In this document: positions 34,025 to 43,303 of the stretch, in pieces
Layout of the letters: each line of letters opens with the position of its first letter
How positions within the stretch are numbered: position 1 is the first letter of the stretch
Assembly: GCA_934454215.1 (NCBI GenBank)
Contig: CAKSGG010000008.1
Coordinates: forward strand, 1 to 51,998
DNA length: 51,998 nt
From: an uncultured Clostridia bacterium
Lineage (GTDB): Bacteria; Bacillota; Clostridia; UBA1381
Direction: 5' to 3'
Translations under genes and position numbers: made by a program
Notes under the pieces: model-generated
Told to the model about the DNA's origin: nothing
Databases searched by the model: none
What the model saw: the letters and a program-made list of their open reading frames with translations, nothing else

Positions 34025-34429
34025 ATGAATATAGCGTTGATTGCACATGACAAAAAAAAGGAACTGATGGTACAGTTTTGTATTGCGTATAAAGGTATTC
34101 TTTCAAAACATTCCCTTTATGCGACAGGTACTACAGGAAAAGTAATCACCGAAAACACAGGGCTTAATGTATACAGATTCCTGTCAGGTCCTCAGGGCGG
34201 CGACCAGCAGATAGGCGCAAGAATTGCCTATAATGAAATAGACCTTGTACTGTTTTTCCGAGACCCGTTAAGTGCTGAAAGCTATGAACCTGATGTATTT
34301 TCGCTTTTAAGGCTCTGCGATATGCACAATATACCGATTGCTACGAACTCGGCGACGGCGGAGGTTCTTATTCATGGCTTGGAGCGAGGCGACCTTGACT
34401 GGCGGGATATAGTAAATCCGAAAAATTAA
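34025..34429 (+). CDS. mgsA: Methylglyoxal synthase
   Basis: This 134-residue enzyme turns dihydroxyacetone phosphate into methylglyoxal and phosphate, a bypass of lower glycolysis. Conserved IALIAHDKKKELM, ATGTTGKVI, SGPQGGDQQIGARIA and FFRDPLSAESYEPD match the family over the whole length, including the catalytic Asp residues. mgsA after the min genes is a common order in Clostridia. A hairpin terminator follows. Confidence 0.96.
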   Translation: MNIALIAHDKKKELMVQFCIAYKGILSKHSLYATGTTGKVITENTGLNVYRFLSGPQGGDQQIGARIAYNEIDLVLFFRDPLSAESYEPDVFSLLRLCDMHNIPIATNSATAEVLIHGLERGDLDWRDIVNPKN

Positions 34430-34439
34430 GAATTGTGTG

Positions 34440-34474
34440 AAAGGGAATACTTACGGTATTACCCTTTAATTTTT
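34440..34474 (+). terminator. Terminator after mgsA
   Basis: AAAGGG (34440-34445) pairs with CCCTTT (34462-34467), and ATAC with GTAT inside, followed by AATTTTTA. It closes the zapA-mgsA block before the HAD gene. Confidence 0.7.
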
Positions 34475-34490
34475 ATAAGGGGTATTAATC

Positions 34491-35141
34491 ATGAAACTTG
34501 CGATATTTGATATGGACGGATTGCTGTTCGATACGGAACGCCTTGTGCGGAAAACGCTCGGAAAGGTTATGGCGGAGCATGGGTATAAGCTTAATGACGA
34601 GGTTTTTTTGAAGATTTTGGGCGTAAATTCCGAACGCTATAAAGAAATTATGATTAAGCTTTATGGAGCGGAATATCCTCACGGTGAAATCTCGGCGCAG
34701 GTACGCAAGGAAGTAAACCGTTTAATGAAAACGGACGGAGTGCCCGTAAAAGACGGGATTCCCGAATTGCTCGAATACCTCAAAAGCAAGAATATAAAAT
34801 GTGCGGTTGCGTCATCGACAAAGGTTGAATATGTAAAGGAATATATTTCTTTGGCAAAATTGAACGAATATTTTGATTTGATTATCGGCGGAGATATGAT
34901 TACACGTTCAAAGCCGTTCCCCGATATATTTTTAAAGGTTTGTGAGGAATTGAATATTAAGCCGCAGGAGTCTGTTGTCTTTGAGGACAGCGAAAACGGA
35001 ATAAAAGCGGCGGCAAACGGCGGTATACCTGTAATATGTATATTTGATATGAAACGACATGATAAAAATATAACCGATATGTGTCTGACTTGCGCAGACA
35101 ATGCGTTTGACGTTATTGAGTATTTGAAACAAAGGAGCTAA
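34491..35141 (+). CDS. HAD-superfamily phosphatase (beta-phosphoglucomutase-like), second copy
   Basis: This 216-residue enzyme has motif I FDMDGLLFDTE (nucleophile Asp, residue 7), motif II VASST, the conserved Lys in SKPFPDIF and motif III FEDSENGIKAA. The cap is helical, as in beta-phosphoglucomutase and related sugar phosphatases. The substrate is unknown. It is only distantly similar to the HAD at 1579. It follows the mgsA terminator by about 20 bases with a GGGG-type ribosome site, and ends before a two-way terminator. Confidence 0.85.
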   Translation: MKLAIFDMDGLLFDTERLVRKTLGKVMAEHGYKLNDEVFLKILGVNSERYKEIMIKLYGAEYPHGEISAQVRKEVNRLMKTDGVPVKDGIPELLEYLKSKNIKCAVASSTKVEYVKEYISLAKLNEYFDLIIGGDMITRSKPFPDIFLKVCEELNIKPQESVVFEDSENGIKAAANGGIPVICIFDMKRHDKNITDMCLTCADNAFDVIEYLKQRS

Positions 35142-35214
35142 TAGTACGGAACATATAAAATGCGCTCGATAGTGCAACCTCCGAGCGGTATGTTTTAATG
35201 TACAGTTTAAAAAT

Positions 35215-35262
35215 AAGCTGAAATCCGTAAAAATGTGGATTTCAGCTTAAATTTATTTTTTT
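35215..35262. terminator. Two-way terminator between convergent HAD and upp genes
   Basis: A perfect 12-bp stem (AAGCTGAAATCC, 35215-35226, with GGATTTCAGCTT, 35237-35248) has T-rich tails on both sides: AAATTTATTTTTTT on the plus strand and ATTTTTAAA on the minus strand. It can serve both genes. Confidence 0.88.
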
Positions 35263-35328
35263 GCAAATGTTATCACTTTGAAACAGCATTTATGCTGTGC
35301 CTTTTTAAACATTCACTTGAATTTTTTA

Positions 35329-35955
35329 TTAAAGAGTTCCGAACAGTCTGTCTCCGGCATCGCCCAAGCCCGGAACGATATAGCAGTTCTCGTTAAGCTT
35401 TTCATCAAGTGCGCCGACATAAATATCAACATCGGGGTGTGCTTTCTGAACAGCCTCAACACCCTCGGGAGCTGCGATTATGTTTACAAGCTTAATCTTC
35501 TTTGCTCCTCTTTTCTTAATGAAGTCAATTGCTGCGATAGCGCTTCCGCCCGTTGCAAGCATCGGGTCAACGACAAGCACCTGTCTTTGTTCGATGTCTG
35601 TCGGCAGCTTGCAGTAGTATTCTACAGGTTCGTGCGTTTCGGGGTCACGGTACAATCCTACATGACCTACCTTTGCGGCGGGGATAAGGCTCATTATAGC
35701 CTCAACCATTCCCAAGCCCGCACGGAGAATGGGAACTATAGCAACCTGTTTTCCGATTCTCTTTCCGACTGTTGTGGTTATCGGAGTTTTTACTTCAACG
35801 TCCTCCAATTCCAAATCCTTTGTAGCTTCGTAGCCCATGAGCAAGCCGATTTCGTTTGCAAGCTCTCTGAAATCCTTAACTGCTGTTGCTTCATCTCTCA
35901 GCATTGTTATTTTGTGTTGAATCAGCGGGTGATTCATTACATGAAGTTTTGACAT
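35329..35955 (-). CDS. upp: Uracil phosphoribosyltransferase
   Basis: This 208-residue enzyme makes UMP from uracil and PRPP. The PRPP-binding motif VVDPMLATGGSAIAAID and the uracil-binding YIVPGLGDAGDRLFGT end the protein as usual, and the N-terminal HPLIQHKITMLRD is highly conserved. It lies 94 bases after uraA, so the two form a uracil salvage pair. The gap contains a GTCTGC/GCAGAC hairpin (35974-36009) just before the ribosome site GGAAAGGGA. Confidence 0.97.
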   Translation of the reverse strand: MSKLHVMNHPLIQHKITMLRDEATAVKDFRELANEIGLLMGYEATKDLELEDVEVKTPITTTVGKRIGKQVAIVPILRAGLGMVEAIMSLIPAAKVGHVGLYRDPETHEPVEYYCKLPTDIEQRQVLVVDPMLATGGSAIAAIDFIKKRGAKKIKLVNIIAAPEGVEAVQKAHPDVDIYVGALDEKLNENCYIVPGLGDAGDRLFGTL

Positions 35956-36049
35956 TTATTTTTTTCCCTTTCCGTCTGCAAATTTAAACCGTATGCACTC
36001 GCCGCAGACAAAGCGCCTTACATACTTATTATTGACATTTATTTACCAA

Positions 36050-37357
36050 TCAAACCTTGAAGTCAACGCCTGTTTTTTCTTCGCCCTCAAATACATAATC
36101 TTTGCCCGGAAGAACTGCGTTTAACAATATACCTATTATAGCCGCAACAGCCAATCCCGAAAGGTTGATTGAAACCTCGCCGATGTGGAATACGATTGCC
36201 TGTGCCTCTGTTCCGAATTTGATTCCTATTGCAAGTACAAGTATCAAAGCCGCAATGATTACGTTTCTTGATTTTGACAGGTCAACCTGATTTTCAACAA
36301 CGTTTCTTACACCGACTGCCGAAATCATACCGTAAAGGATAAGCGAAATACCGCCCATTGTAGCCGCAGGCATAACCTGAATGATAGCCGCAAACTTAGG
36401 ACAAAGTGACAGAATGATTGCAAATATTGCCGCAAGTCTGATAACTCTCGGGTCATAAACCTTTGTAAGAGCAAGTACGCCTGTGTTTTCGCCGTAGGTT
36501 GTATTTGCCGGAGCGCCGAACAGTGCTGCAAGCGATGTTGCAAGCCCGTCACCCAAAAGCGTTCTGTGAAGTCCCGGGTCTGCAATAAAGTTCTTGCCGA
36601 CCGTTGAGCTGATTGCCGAAATATCGCCTATATGCTCGATAATCGTAGCGATTGCGATAGGCATAATCGTTATAATCGACGTGATTACAAGCGACGGATT
36701 GCAGTCCTTGAACAGTGAGAATACCGTGTTTTCAAACGCAACGGGCAAGCCAATCCAGTTTGCCTCGGCAACGGGTGTAAAGTCAACCTGTCCCATTACG
36801 ACCGCTACAAGATATGAAACGATAACACCAAGTAATATCGGAACGATTTTAACCATTCCCTTACCCCATATGTTGCAGATAATAACCGTAACAATTGCCG
36901 CAAGAGCTATTATCCAGTTGCTTGAACAGTTTGAGATTGCCGACTCCGAAAGTGTAAGACCGATAGAAATGATAATCGGACCCGTAACAATCGGTGGGAA
37001 ATATCTCATGACCTTATTTGCGCCGAACAGCTTGAATAATATGGCAAGTACAACGTATATCAGCCCTGCGCACGCAACGCCGACGCCTGCATATGCCGAG
37101 AAATTGTCCATGCCCTGCTCCGCACACAAATTTGAAATTGCGGCATATCCGCCCAAAAATGCAAATGACGAACCTAAAAATGCCGGAACCTTTCTGCCTG
37201 TCAATAAATGAAACAGCAAAGTTCCGACACCCGCAAATAATAATGTTGAAGATACGCTCAATCCCGTAAGAACAGGAACTAAAACAGTTGCACCAAACAT
37301 CGCAAATAAATGCTGCAACCCAAGAATAAAATCCTTTCCTCTAAGCTTGTTATTCAT
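36050..37357 (-). CDS. uraA: Uracil permease (nucleobase:cation symporter 2 family)
   Basis: 435 residues with about 12-14 membrane helices. Conserved GLQHLFAMFGATVLVPVLTGL near the N-terminus and the signature FGAPANTTYGENTGVLALT (quinone-like NAT motif region with catalytic Glu residues) identify UraA/PyrP. It imports uracil for upp, encoded next. The start at 37357 follows AAGGGGG by eight bases; longer in-frame starts would translate the promoter. I see no PyrR-type attenuator in the short leader. Confidence 0.93.
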   Translation of the reverse strand: MNNKLRGKDFILGLQHLFAMFGATVLVPVLTGLSVSSTLLFAGVGTLLFHLLTGRKVPAFLGSSFAFLGGYAAISNLCAEQGMDNFSAYAGVGVACAGLIYVVLAILFKLFGANKVMRYFPPIVTGPIIISIGLTLSESAISNCSSNWIIALAAIVTVIICNIWGKGMVKIVPILLGVIVSYLVAVVMGQVDFTPVAEANWIGLPVAFENTVFSLFKDCNPSLVITSIITIMPIAIATIIEHIGDISAISSTVGKNFIADPGLHRTLLGDGLATSLAALFGAPANTTYGENTGVLALTKVYDPRVIRLAAIFAIILSLCPKFAAIIQVMPAATMGGISLILYGMISAVGVRNVVENQVDLSKSRNVIIAALILVLAIGIKFGTEAQAIVFHIGEVSINLSGLAVAAIIGILLNAVLPGKDYVFEGEEKTGVDFKV

Positions 37358-37400
37358 AATGAACCCCCTTATAAATTTTTGAAATTTTTTCATCTTATCT

Positions 37401-37429
37401 ACTATACAACAAAAAAACGGTTTTGTCAA
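37401..37429 (-). promoter_or_regulatory. Promoter of uraA-upp
   Basis: On the minus strand TTGACA (37429-37424) and TATAGT (37406-37401) with a 17-base spacer, 43 bases before the uraA ATG. Confidence 0.78.
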
Positions 37430-37462
37430 CTGTTTTTTCCAAAATAGCACAAATTTTTTAAA

Positions 37463-37497
37463 AAAATAACCCAAACCTTTTCGATTTGAGTTATTTT
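37463..37497 (-). terminator. Terminator of the iron alcohol dehydrogenase gene
   Basis: AAAATAAC (37463-37470) pairs with GTTATTTT (37490-37497); CAAA/TTTG extends the stem after one mismatch. On the minus strand a run of T follows. It begins five bases after the stop codon. Confidence 0.78.
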
Positions 37498-37501
37498 GGT
37501 T

Positions 37502-38644
37502 TTATTCATAAAGATTTGTAAGAATACGAATAACGTCGTCCTTGGTCGGAACTCTCGGATTGGTAGCCGTGCAGGCGTCTGCCAAAGCCTTTTCCGCCAT
37601 TGAATCTATTGCGTTCAGATATTCGTCTCTCGGGATTCCGCACTGCGATACCGACAAAGGCTGATTCATTTCCTTCATCATGAACTGCATCCAGTTTGTC
37701 AGCGCACGTACCGTAGTTATTTCGTTGAATGTGTTTACGCCCAAAAGCTTGGCAACGTTGACATATTTTCTTACGCACGGCGGATATTCCGCTTTCGATT
37801 TTGAATGACGGTCAATGCCCGAATTGTATTCTATTACGTGCGGCAGCAGCATCGCATTGGCTCTGCCGTGCGGAATGTGGAACTTTGCGCCCAAGGCGTG
37901 TGCGATTCCGTGGTTAAGTCCGAGCGACGCACTGTTGAACGCCAAGCCCGCAAGGCATGACGCTACGTGCATTTTCTGACGTGCGTGTGTGTCGTTGTTG
38001 TCAAGATATGAACGCAGTAAAAACATACTGCATATTTCAATTGATTTTTCTGCCAAAGCGGCGCTGAACTCGTTGTTGTTTATGCTCACATACGCCTCGA
38101 TTGCGTGAGTAAGCACGTCCATGCCTGTATCAGCGGTAACTGACGGGGGAACGCTCTTTACAAGAACAGCGTCAAGAATCGCTTCCGTAGGCAGCATTGA
38201 ATCCGATACAAGCGGATATTTTACATCATTTTTCGGGTCGGAAACAACTGCGAAACTTGTAACCTCGCTGCCCGTACCCGAGGTTGTCGGAATGGCTATA
38301 AGCGCCGTTTCCTTATATCCGCCTCTCGTTGCAAATTCACGGATAGCCTTTGCGCTGTCTATAGCGCTGCCGCCGCCGATTGCAATAACGCAGTCGGGAG
38401 CGTATTCAAGCATTCTCTTAACTCCGAGTGAAATTTTTTCAATCGGAGGGTCGGGAACAACATCGGAGAACACTTCAAATTCCGTATACCCGTCCTGAAG
38501 TCTGTATGTTATCATTTGTAACATTCCGCTTTTTACAACAAACGGGTCTGTTATGATAAGCGCTTTTTTATAAGGCAAGTCGGCGAGCCTGTCAAGCGAG
38601 TTTTCGCCGAAATATATTTTTGTTTTTATGTCAAAGCTTTTCAT
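37502..38644 (-). CDS. Iron-containing alcohol dehydrogenase (EutG/PduQ-like)
   Basis: 380 residues of the group III alcohol dehydrogenase family. The NAD(P)-binding GGGSAIDSAKAIREFAT, TSGTGSEVTSFAV and the metal-binding stretch GLNHGIAHALGAKFHIPHGRAN with following His are all present. Enzymes of the EutG/PduQ group interconvert short-chain aldehydes and alcohols using NADH. It stands alone with its own promoter and terminator, so the substrate cannot be inferred from neighbours. The start at 38644 follows AGGAG; an earlier ATG is rejected because it overlaps the promoter leader. Confidence 0.92.
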   Translation of the reverse strand: MKSFDIKTKIYFGENSLDRLADLPYKKALIITDPFVVKSGMLQMITYRLQDGYTEFEVFSDVVPDPPIEKISLGVKRMLEYAPDCVIAIGGGSAIDSAKAIREFATRGGYKETALIAIPTTSGTGSEVTSFAVVSDPKNDVKYPLVSDSMLPTEAILDAVLVKSVPPSVTADTGMDVLTHAIEAYVSINNNEFSAALAEKSIEICSMFLLRSYLDNNDTHARQKMHVASCLAGLAFNSASLGLNHGIAHALGAKFHIPHGRANAMLLPHVIEYNSGIDRHSKSKAEYPPCVRKYVNVAKLLGVNTFNEITTVRALTNWMQFMMKEMNQPLSVSQCGIPRDEYLNAIDSMAEKALADACTATNPRVPTKDDVIRILTNLYE

Positions 38645-38677
38645 TATGTATCTCCTAGTTAAAGAATTATCATATAT

Positions 38678-38706
38678 ATTATACACCCAAAATTTGCTTT
38701 TTGCAA
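38678..38706 (-). promoter_or_regulatory. Promoter of the iron alcohol dehydrogenase
   Basis: On the minus strand TTGCAA (38706-38701) and TATAAT (38683-38678) with a 17-base spacer, 33 bases before the ATG. Confidence 0.7.
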
Positions 38707-38724
38707 TACTTTTGTAAAATAATT

Positions 38725-40812
38725 TTAAGAATTATTTACGGCGTTGTAAATCAGCATGGCTGCGTCTATTCTGTTAAGGCGGCTGCCGATTGCGGTATCG
38801 GTAAGATTATTCAAAAGCTTGTATTTCTCGGCGGCGCTTATAAATCCGTCGGGATATTTTTCGTCGCTTAAAGCAAAGCCCGATACAATTGTAACGATTT
38901 TTGCCGCCTGCTCAAATGTAACATTATCATTCGGAGAGAATTTATTGTCTCCCGTTCCGTTTATCGCTTTTGCCTTTACACAAGCCTGAACATATTTATC
39001 TGCCCAGTGCCCCTGCATATCGTCAAATGCCGATTCGCTGTCTGTCCGATAATTTTTCATTCTGCAAATCACCGCCGCAAATTCCGCTCTTGTTATGGTA
39101 TTGTACGGCTTTAACGTGTTATCGTCGTAGCCTGTGATAATTCCCTTTTGCATAACGTAATTAACCGCCGCTTTCTGAATTTCCGACAGATTTTCGGTAT
39201 CCGAAAAATCATCGGCATTTTCGGCTTTTTTATAGCTTGTGATTTTGTATTTTTTCTCGGTTGAGTTTCCGTTATTGCCCTGTGCCTTTACGGTAAGCGT
39301 ATGAGTACCGTTAAGAGCCTTGATGTTTACCGTATACGGAATTTCCGACGTCGATTTGTAAAGCTCATCATCTATGTAATAGCTTACGGTTACGGAATCC
39401 GAACCGTATAAATGCGGATATGTGCTTAATATAATATCGCCGTTTGCCGAAATTGAACCGTTTGCTTTTTTGAAAAATGTTTCGGCTTTTGAATTGTTGT
39501 CATTCTGTATAAACCACGGTGCTTTTACGGCGCTTTCATATGCCGTTTTCAGCTCCGATGAACCATCAAGGTCATAATACTGCTTTTCGTCGCTCATGTG
39601 CTTATTAAAATACGCAATCAGCTTAACCTGCGGATAAACCATGGGAATAAATGAGTAAATCTGCTTTAGGTAATTTGCCGCCCATGCTCCGTCCGTATCG
39701 TTTACTTCGCCGCCCGTATAGTATGCGCTTCCGCATTCGGAAATCATTATCGGCTTTCTGTCCCCGTAGGTTTTTACTATGTTTTCGACAATCAGTACGG
39801 GGTCTGCGTTATAGCCTGTTTTATAGTAGGTTTCGTTAAAGACTTCTGCGTCGCTCCACTTTTTTGCCTCAAAATACTTTTTTGTGTAGCACGTTGTCCC
39901 CACCCAGTCAACATAGTCGTCGCCGGGGTAGAAATCATGCTCGTCATACGGCCATGCCTCGCTTTTCCATGTCGAGGTTTCCGCCACGCTCCATACCATT
40001 GAAATGTTCGGCAAATCTCTCAATGCGTCAGCGATTACCTTATATGCGCGTATAAATTCGTTCGGCGTGCATTTATTGCCCCATATGTTCATCTCTGCGC
40101 CTATACGCAGATATATCGGAACATTTGTGTAATTGCTCAGCATTGAATGAAGACTTGATAAATATGTATCGGCAGATTGAAGACTTCTTGCGGTATCGCC
40201 TTGATTCGGAAAATTCAATGCAAGTTCAACGGCTTTGTTCTGCTGACGTGCCGTTTTTAATATATGCTTTGCCCATGTAAAATCCGACGGCTGACCGTAT
40301 TCAAGATATAAAATTACCGTTGAATCCGACTGCTCCATTGTTTCCGCAATCTGTCCCCGCAGTACGCCCTGAGGTTCATTCTTTACGCCGTAGCTTTTTT
40401 GGATTTCGCTTGTATGCTCATATACGTCAAGGCGTGATTTTAGCTGAAGAATATATGCGTTTGCTATTTTTACCGAATCCTCCCAGCCCAGCTCCTGCGT
40501 GTACGGAACGGAAAATTCAAAATACTTTGCGGCGTTTGCATAGTCGCCCTTTCTGTAATATGCCTGCGCCACTTCGTATGAGCGTGAGCCTAATATATTT
40601 GTCGTCTGGTCGTTTTTCGGCTCCTTTGAAATTAAATTTATAATGTTTACGCCCGATGAAATAATTTTGTCATCGTCATATTGCCTGACCGCTTCTTCAT
40701 AGATTGAGTTATCCCCCCAAAAACCGGAGGGTAAATCGTATGCCGATACGGGAACGTAAAACTGTGACGTAAGCACTGCCGTAAGCAGTACGGATACTAT
40801 TCCTTTTTTCAT
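38725..40812 (-). CDS. Surface-anchored GH26-like glycoside hydrolase with S-layer-homology domains
   Basis: 695 residues: signal peptide (about 1-24, ending VSAYD), a TPR-like region (about 30-130), and a TIM-barrel domain (about 145-430) with the family's two catalytic glutamates likely in RIGAEMNIWGN and MISECGSAYY. Then come a beta-sandwich (about 440-540) and S-layer-homology repeats (GIITGYDDNTLKPYNTITRAEF, partly; and FDDMQGHWADKYVQ). The motif pattern fits GH26 (mannanases and related beta-glycanases), but the exact substrate is uncertain. The SLH repeats would tie it to secondary wall polymer. It follows leuS after a terminator, with GAAAGGA before the ATG. Confidence 0.78.
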   Translation of the reverse strand: MKKGIVSVLLTAVLTSQFYVPVSAYDLPSGFWGDNSIYEEAVRQYDDDKIISSGVNIINLISKEPKNDQTTNILGSRSYEVAQAYYRKGDYANAAKYFEFSVPYTQELGWEDSVKIANAYILQLKSRLDVYEHTSEIQKSYGVKNEPQGVLRGQIAETMEQSDSTVILYLEYGQPSDFTWAKHILKTARQQNKAVELALNFPNQGDTARSLQSADTYLSSLHSMLSNYTNVPIYLRIGAEMNIWGNKCTPNEFIRAYKVIADALRDLPNISMVWSVAETSTWKSEAWPYDEHDFYPGDDYVDWVGTTCYTKKYFEAKKWSDAEVFNETYYKTGYNADPVLIVENIVKTYGDRKPIMISECGSAYYTGGEVNDTDGAWAANYLKQIYSFIPMVYPQVKLIAYFNKHMSDEKQYYDLDGSSELKTAYESAVKAPWFIQNDNNSKAETFFKKANGSISANGDIILSTYPHLYGSDSVTVSYYIDDELYKSTSEIPYTVNIKALNGTHTLTVKAQGNNGNSTEKKYKITSYKKAENADDFSDTENLSEIQKAAVNYVMQKGIITGYDDNTLKPYNTITRAEFAAVICRMKNYRTDSESAFDDMQGHWADKYVQACVKAKAINGTGDNKFSPNDNVTFEQAAKIVTIVSGFALSDEKYPDGFISAAEKYKLLNNLTDTAIGSRLNRIDAAMLIYNAVNNS

Positions 40813-40839
40813 ATAAAAATCCTTTCATGAATACAAATA

Positions 40840-40859
40840 AGGGGGCAGTACAGCCCCCT
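40840..40859 (-). terminator. Terminator after leuS
   Basis: AGGGGGC (40840-40846) pairs with GCCCCCT (40853-40859), loop of six bases; on the minus strand TTATTTG follows. The weak T run may let some transcription continue into the GH26-like gene, which has no obvious promoter of its own. Confidence 0.7.
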
Positions 40860-40870
40860 CAGATAAAATA

Positions 40871-43282
40871 TTATTTTACAACAACATTTACAAGCTTGCC
40901 GGGGACGGCTATAACCTTTACGATAGTCTTTCCCTCTGTAAGTGATTTTATCTTATCGCTGTTCATTGCCGTTTCCTGCAAAGCGTCTTTGTCAAGCCCC
41001 GACGGAATCATCATCTTATCTCTGATTTTGCCGTTTACCTGAACAACAATTTCCACTTCGTCATCAACGGTTTTGTCCTCGTCATATGTCGGCCATGCGT
41101 GAAGTGAGAGCAAGCCCTCGCCGCCGAGGATTTCCCAAAGCTCCTCCGTCATATGCGGAGCTACTGGGTTCAAAAGCGTTATAAGCGTTTTATATTCGCC
41201 CTTTGTAACCGAGCCTTTTTTCGTAAACTCATTAACAAGGCTCATCATAGCCGCAATGGCTGTATTATATTTCATTCTTTCAAAATCGTCACCGACCTTT
41301 TTGATTGTCTTATGGACGGATTTTTCAAGGTCTGCGCTGTAGCTTTCGTCATCTGTTACGATTGACTGCAAATTCCATACTCTTTCAAGGAATTTATAAC
41401 AGCCCTTCAAGCCCTGCTGCGACCACGGCGTTGACTGGTCGAACGCACCGATGAACATTTCGTATGTCCTGAATGCGTCTGCGCCGAACTCGTTTACAAC
41501 CTCATCGGGGTTTACGACGTTTCCTCTGGACTTTGACATCTTTTCGCCGTTTTCGCCCAAAATCATGCCGTGTGACGTTCTCTTCATGTACGGCTCTTTT
41601 GTCGGAACAACGCCGATGTCGTACAGGAACTTGTGCCAGAATCTTGAATACAGCAAATGAAGCGTTGTATGCTCCATACCGCCGTTATACCAGTCAACGG
41701 GCGACCAGTATTCAAGAGCCTCTTTTGAGGCAAGAGCCTTGTCGTTGTGCGGGTCCATGTATCTTAGGAAATACCAGCTTGAGCCTGCCCATTGCGGCAT
41801 CGTATCGGTTTCTCTTTTTGCGGGACCTCCGCAGTGCGGACAGGTCGTATTTATCCAGTCATATGCTTTTGCAAGCGGTGATTCGCCGTTTTCGCCCGGC
41901 TCAAAATGCTCAACCTCGGGCAGTGTAAGCGGTAATTCGCTTTCGTCAATCGGAACCCAGCCGCATTTCTCGCAGTATACAAGAGGAATAGGCTCGCCCC
42001 AGTAACGCTGTCTGGAGAATACCCAGTCGCGCAGCTTGAAGTTTACTTTTCTCTTGCCAAAGCCCTCTTTTTCAAGCCAGTCTATCATTGCGGGAATTGC
42101 CTCTTTCACAGGCATACCGTTAAGGAAACCCGAATTAACCATATTTCCGCTGTATACGTCGGTATACGCTTCCTCCTGAACGTTCTTTCCTCCCGAAACA
42201 ACCTCAATGATGGGAAGATTAAATTTCTTTGCAAAATCCCAGTCTCTTGAATCGTGTGCGGGAACTGCCATAATCGCACCCGTTCCGTAGGTTACGAGAA
42301 CATAGTCGCTTATCCATACGGGGAGCTTTTCGCCGTTTGCGGGGTTTACCGCATAAATACCCTTTAATGCAACGCCCGTCTTGTCCTTTGCAAGCTCAGT
42401 ACGCTCAAATTCCGACTTTCTTGCCGCTGCGGCTTTGTATTCGAGAACCTCGTCATAGTTTTCAATTTGGTCTTTTAATTTTTCGATAAGCTTATGCTCG
42501 GGCGACATTACAACATACGTTGCGCCGAAAAGCGTGTCCGCACGAGTTGTATATACGATTAAATCATCGCCGCTTGACAGCGTGAATTTAACCTCCGCAC
42601 CCTCACTGCGGCCTATCCAGTTTTTCTGCTGAGTTTTTATCTTTTCAAGATAATCAACCTCGTCAAGGTCGTCTATAAGTCTTTGCGCATATTCGGTAAT
42701 TTTCAGCATCCATTGGCTTTTGCGTCTTTGCTCAACGGGACTTCCGCATCTTTCGCAAACGCCGTTTACGACCTCCTCGTTTGCAAGTCCGACCTTACAG
42801 CCCGTACACCAGTTTATCGGCATTTCCTGCTTGTATGCAAGCCCTTTTTTGAAAAGCTGTAAGAAAATCCACTGCGTCCATTTGTAATAATTCGGGTCGG
42901 TTGTGTTTATTTCTCTCGACCAGTCAAACGAAAAGCCGAGCATTTTCAACTGTCTTGTAAAGTTTGCAACATTCTTTTCCGTAACGATTTTAGGATGAAT
43001 GTTGTTTTTGATTGCATAGTTTTCGGTCGGAAGTCCGAATGCGTCCCAGCCGATTGGGTAAAGGACGTTATAGCCCTCCATACGGCGCTTTCTTGAAATT
43101 ATATCAAGAGCCGTATATCCTCGGGGGTGTCCCACGTGAAGCCCCATGCCCGACGGGTACGGAAACTCGATAAGCGTGTAGTATTTCGGCTTATCGCTGT
43201 CGTTGCTTGCGTGGAATGCGCCTTCTTTTTCCCATCTGTCCTGCCATTTTTTTTCAATGGCGGAGAAATTATACTGTTCCAT
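40871..43282 (-). CDS. leuS: Leucyl-tRNA synthetase
   Basis: This 803-residue class I aminoacyl-tRNA synthetase has the HIGH-type motif HVGH at 49-52 and KMSKS at 581-585. The editing (CP1) insertion is present with TTRADTLFGATYVV, and the zinc-type cysteines (CTGCKVGL... CERCGSPV; CEKCGW... CPHCGG) are seen. Length is typical for bacteria. It is the last gene of the long minus-strand run after rsfS. AAGGAG lies ten bases before the ATG. Confidence 0.98.
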   Translation of the reverse strand: MEQYNFSAIEKKWQDRWEKEGAFHASNDSDKPKYYTLIEFPYPSGMGLHVGHPRGYTALDIISRKRRMEGYNVLYPIGWDAFGLPTENYAIKNNIHPKIVTEKNVANFTRQLKMLGFSFDWSREINTTDPNYYKWTQWIFLQLFKKGLAYKQEMPINWCTGCKVGLANEEVVNGVCERCGSPVEQRRKSQWMLKITEYAQRLIDDLDEVDYLEKIKTQQKNWIGRSEGAEVKFTLSSGDDLIVYTTRADTLFGATYVVMSPEHKLIEKLKDQIENYDEVLEYKAAAARKSEFERTELAKDKTGVALKGIYAVNPANGEKLPVWISDYVLVTYGTGAIMAVPAHDSRDWDFAKKFNLPIIEVVSGGKNVQEEAYTDVYSGNMVNSGFLNGMPVKEAIPAMIDWLEKEGFGKRKVNFKLRDWVFSRQRYWGEPIPLVYCEKCGWVPIDESELPLTLPEVEHFEPGENGESPLAKAYDWINTTCPHCGGPAKRETDTMPQWAGSSWYFLRYMDPHNDKALASKEALEYWSPVDWYNGGMEHTTLHLLYSRFWHKFLYDIGVVPTKEPYMKRTSHGMILGENGEKMSKSRGNVVNPDEVVNEFGADAFRTYEMFIGAFDQSTPWSQQGLKGCYKFLERVWNLQSIVTDDESYSADLEKSVHKTIKKVGDDFERMKYNTAIAAMMSLVNEFTKKGSVTKGEYKTLITLLNPVAPHMTEELWEILGGEGLLSLHAWPTYDEDKTVDDEVEIVVQVNGKIRDKMMIPSGLDKDALQETAMNSDKIKSLTEGKTIVKVIAVPGKLVNVVVK

Positions 43283-43303
43283 TGGCTTTGTACTCCTTTT
43301 TTC

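Noticed and set aside
37358..37400. PyrR-type or uracil attenuator before uraA
   Set aside because: The leader from promoter to ATG is only about 40 bases and has no anti-terminator/terminator pair.
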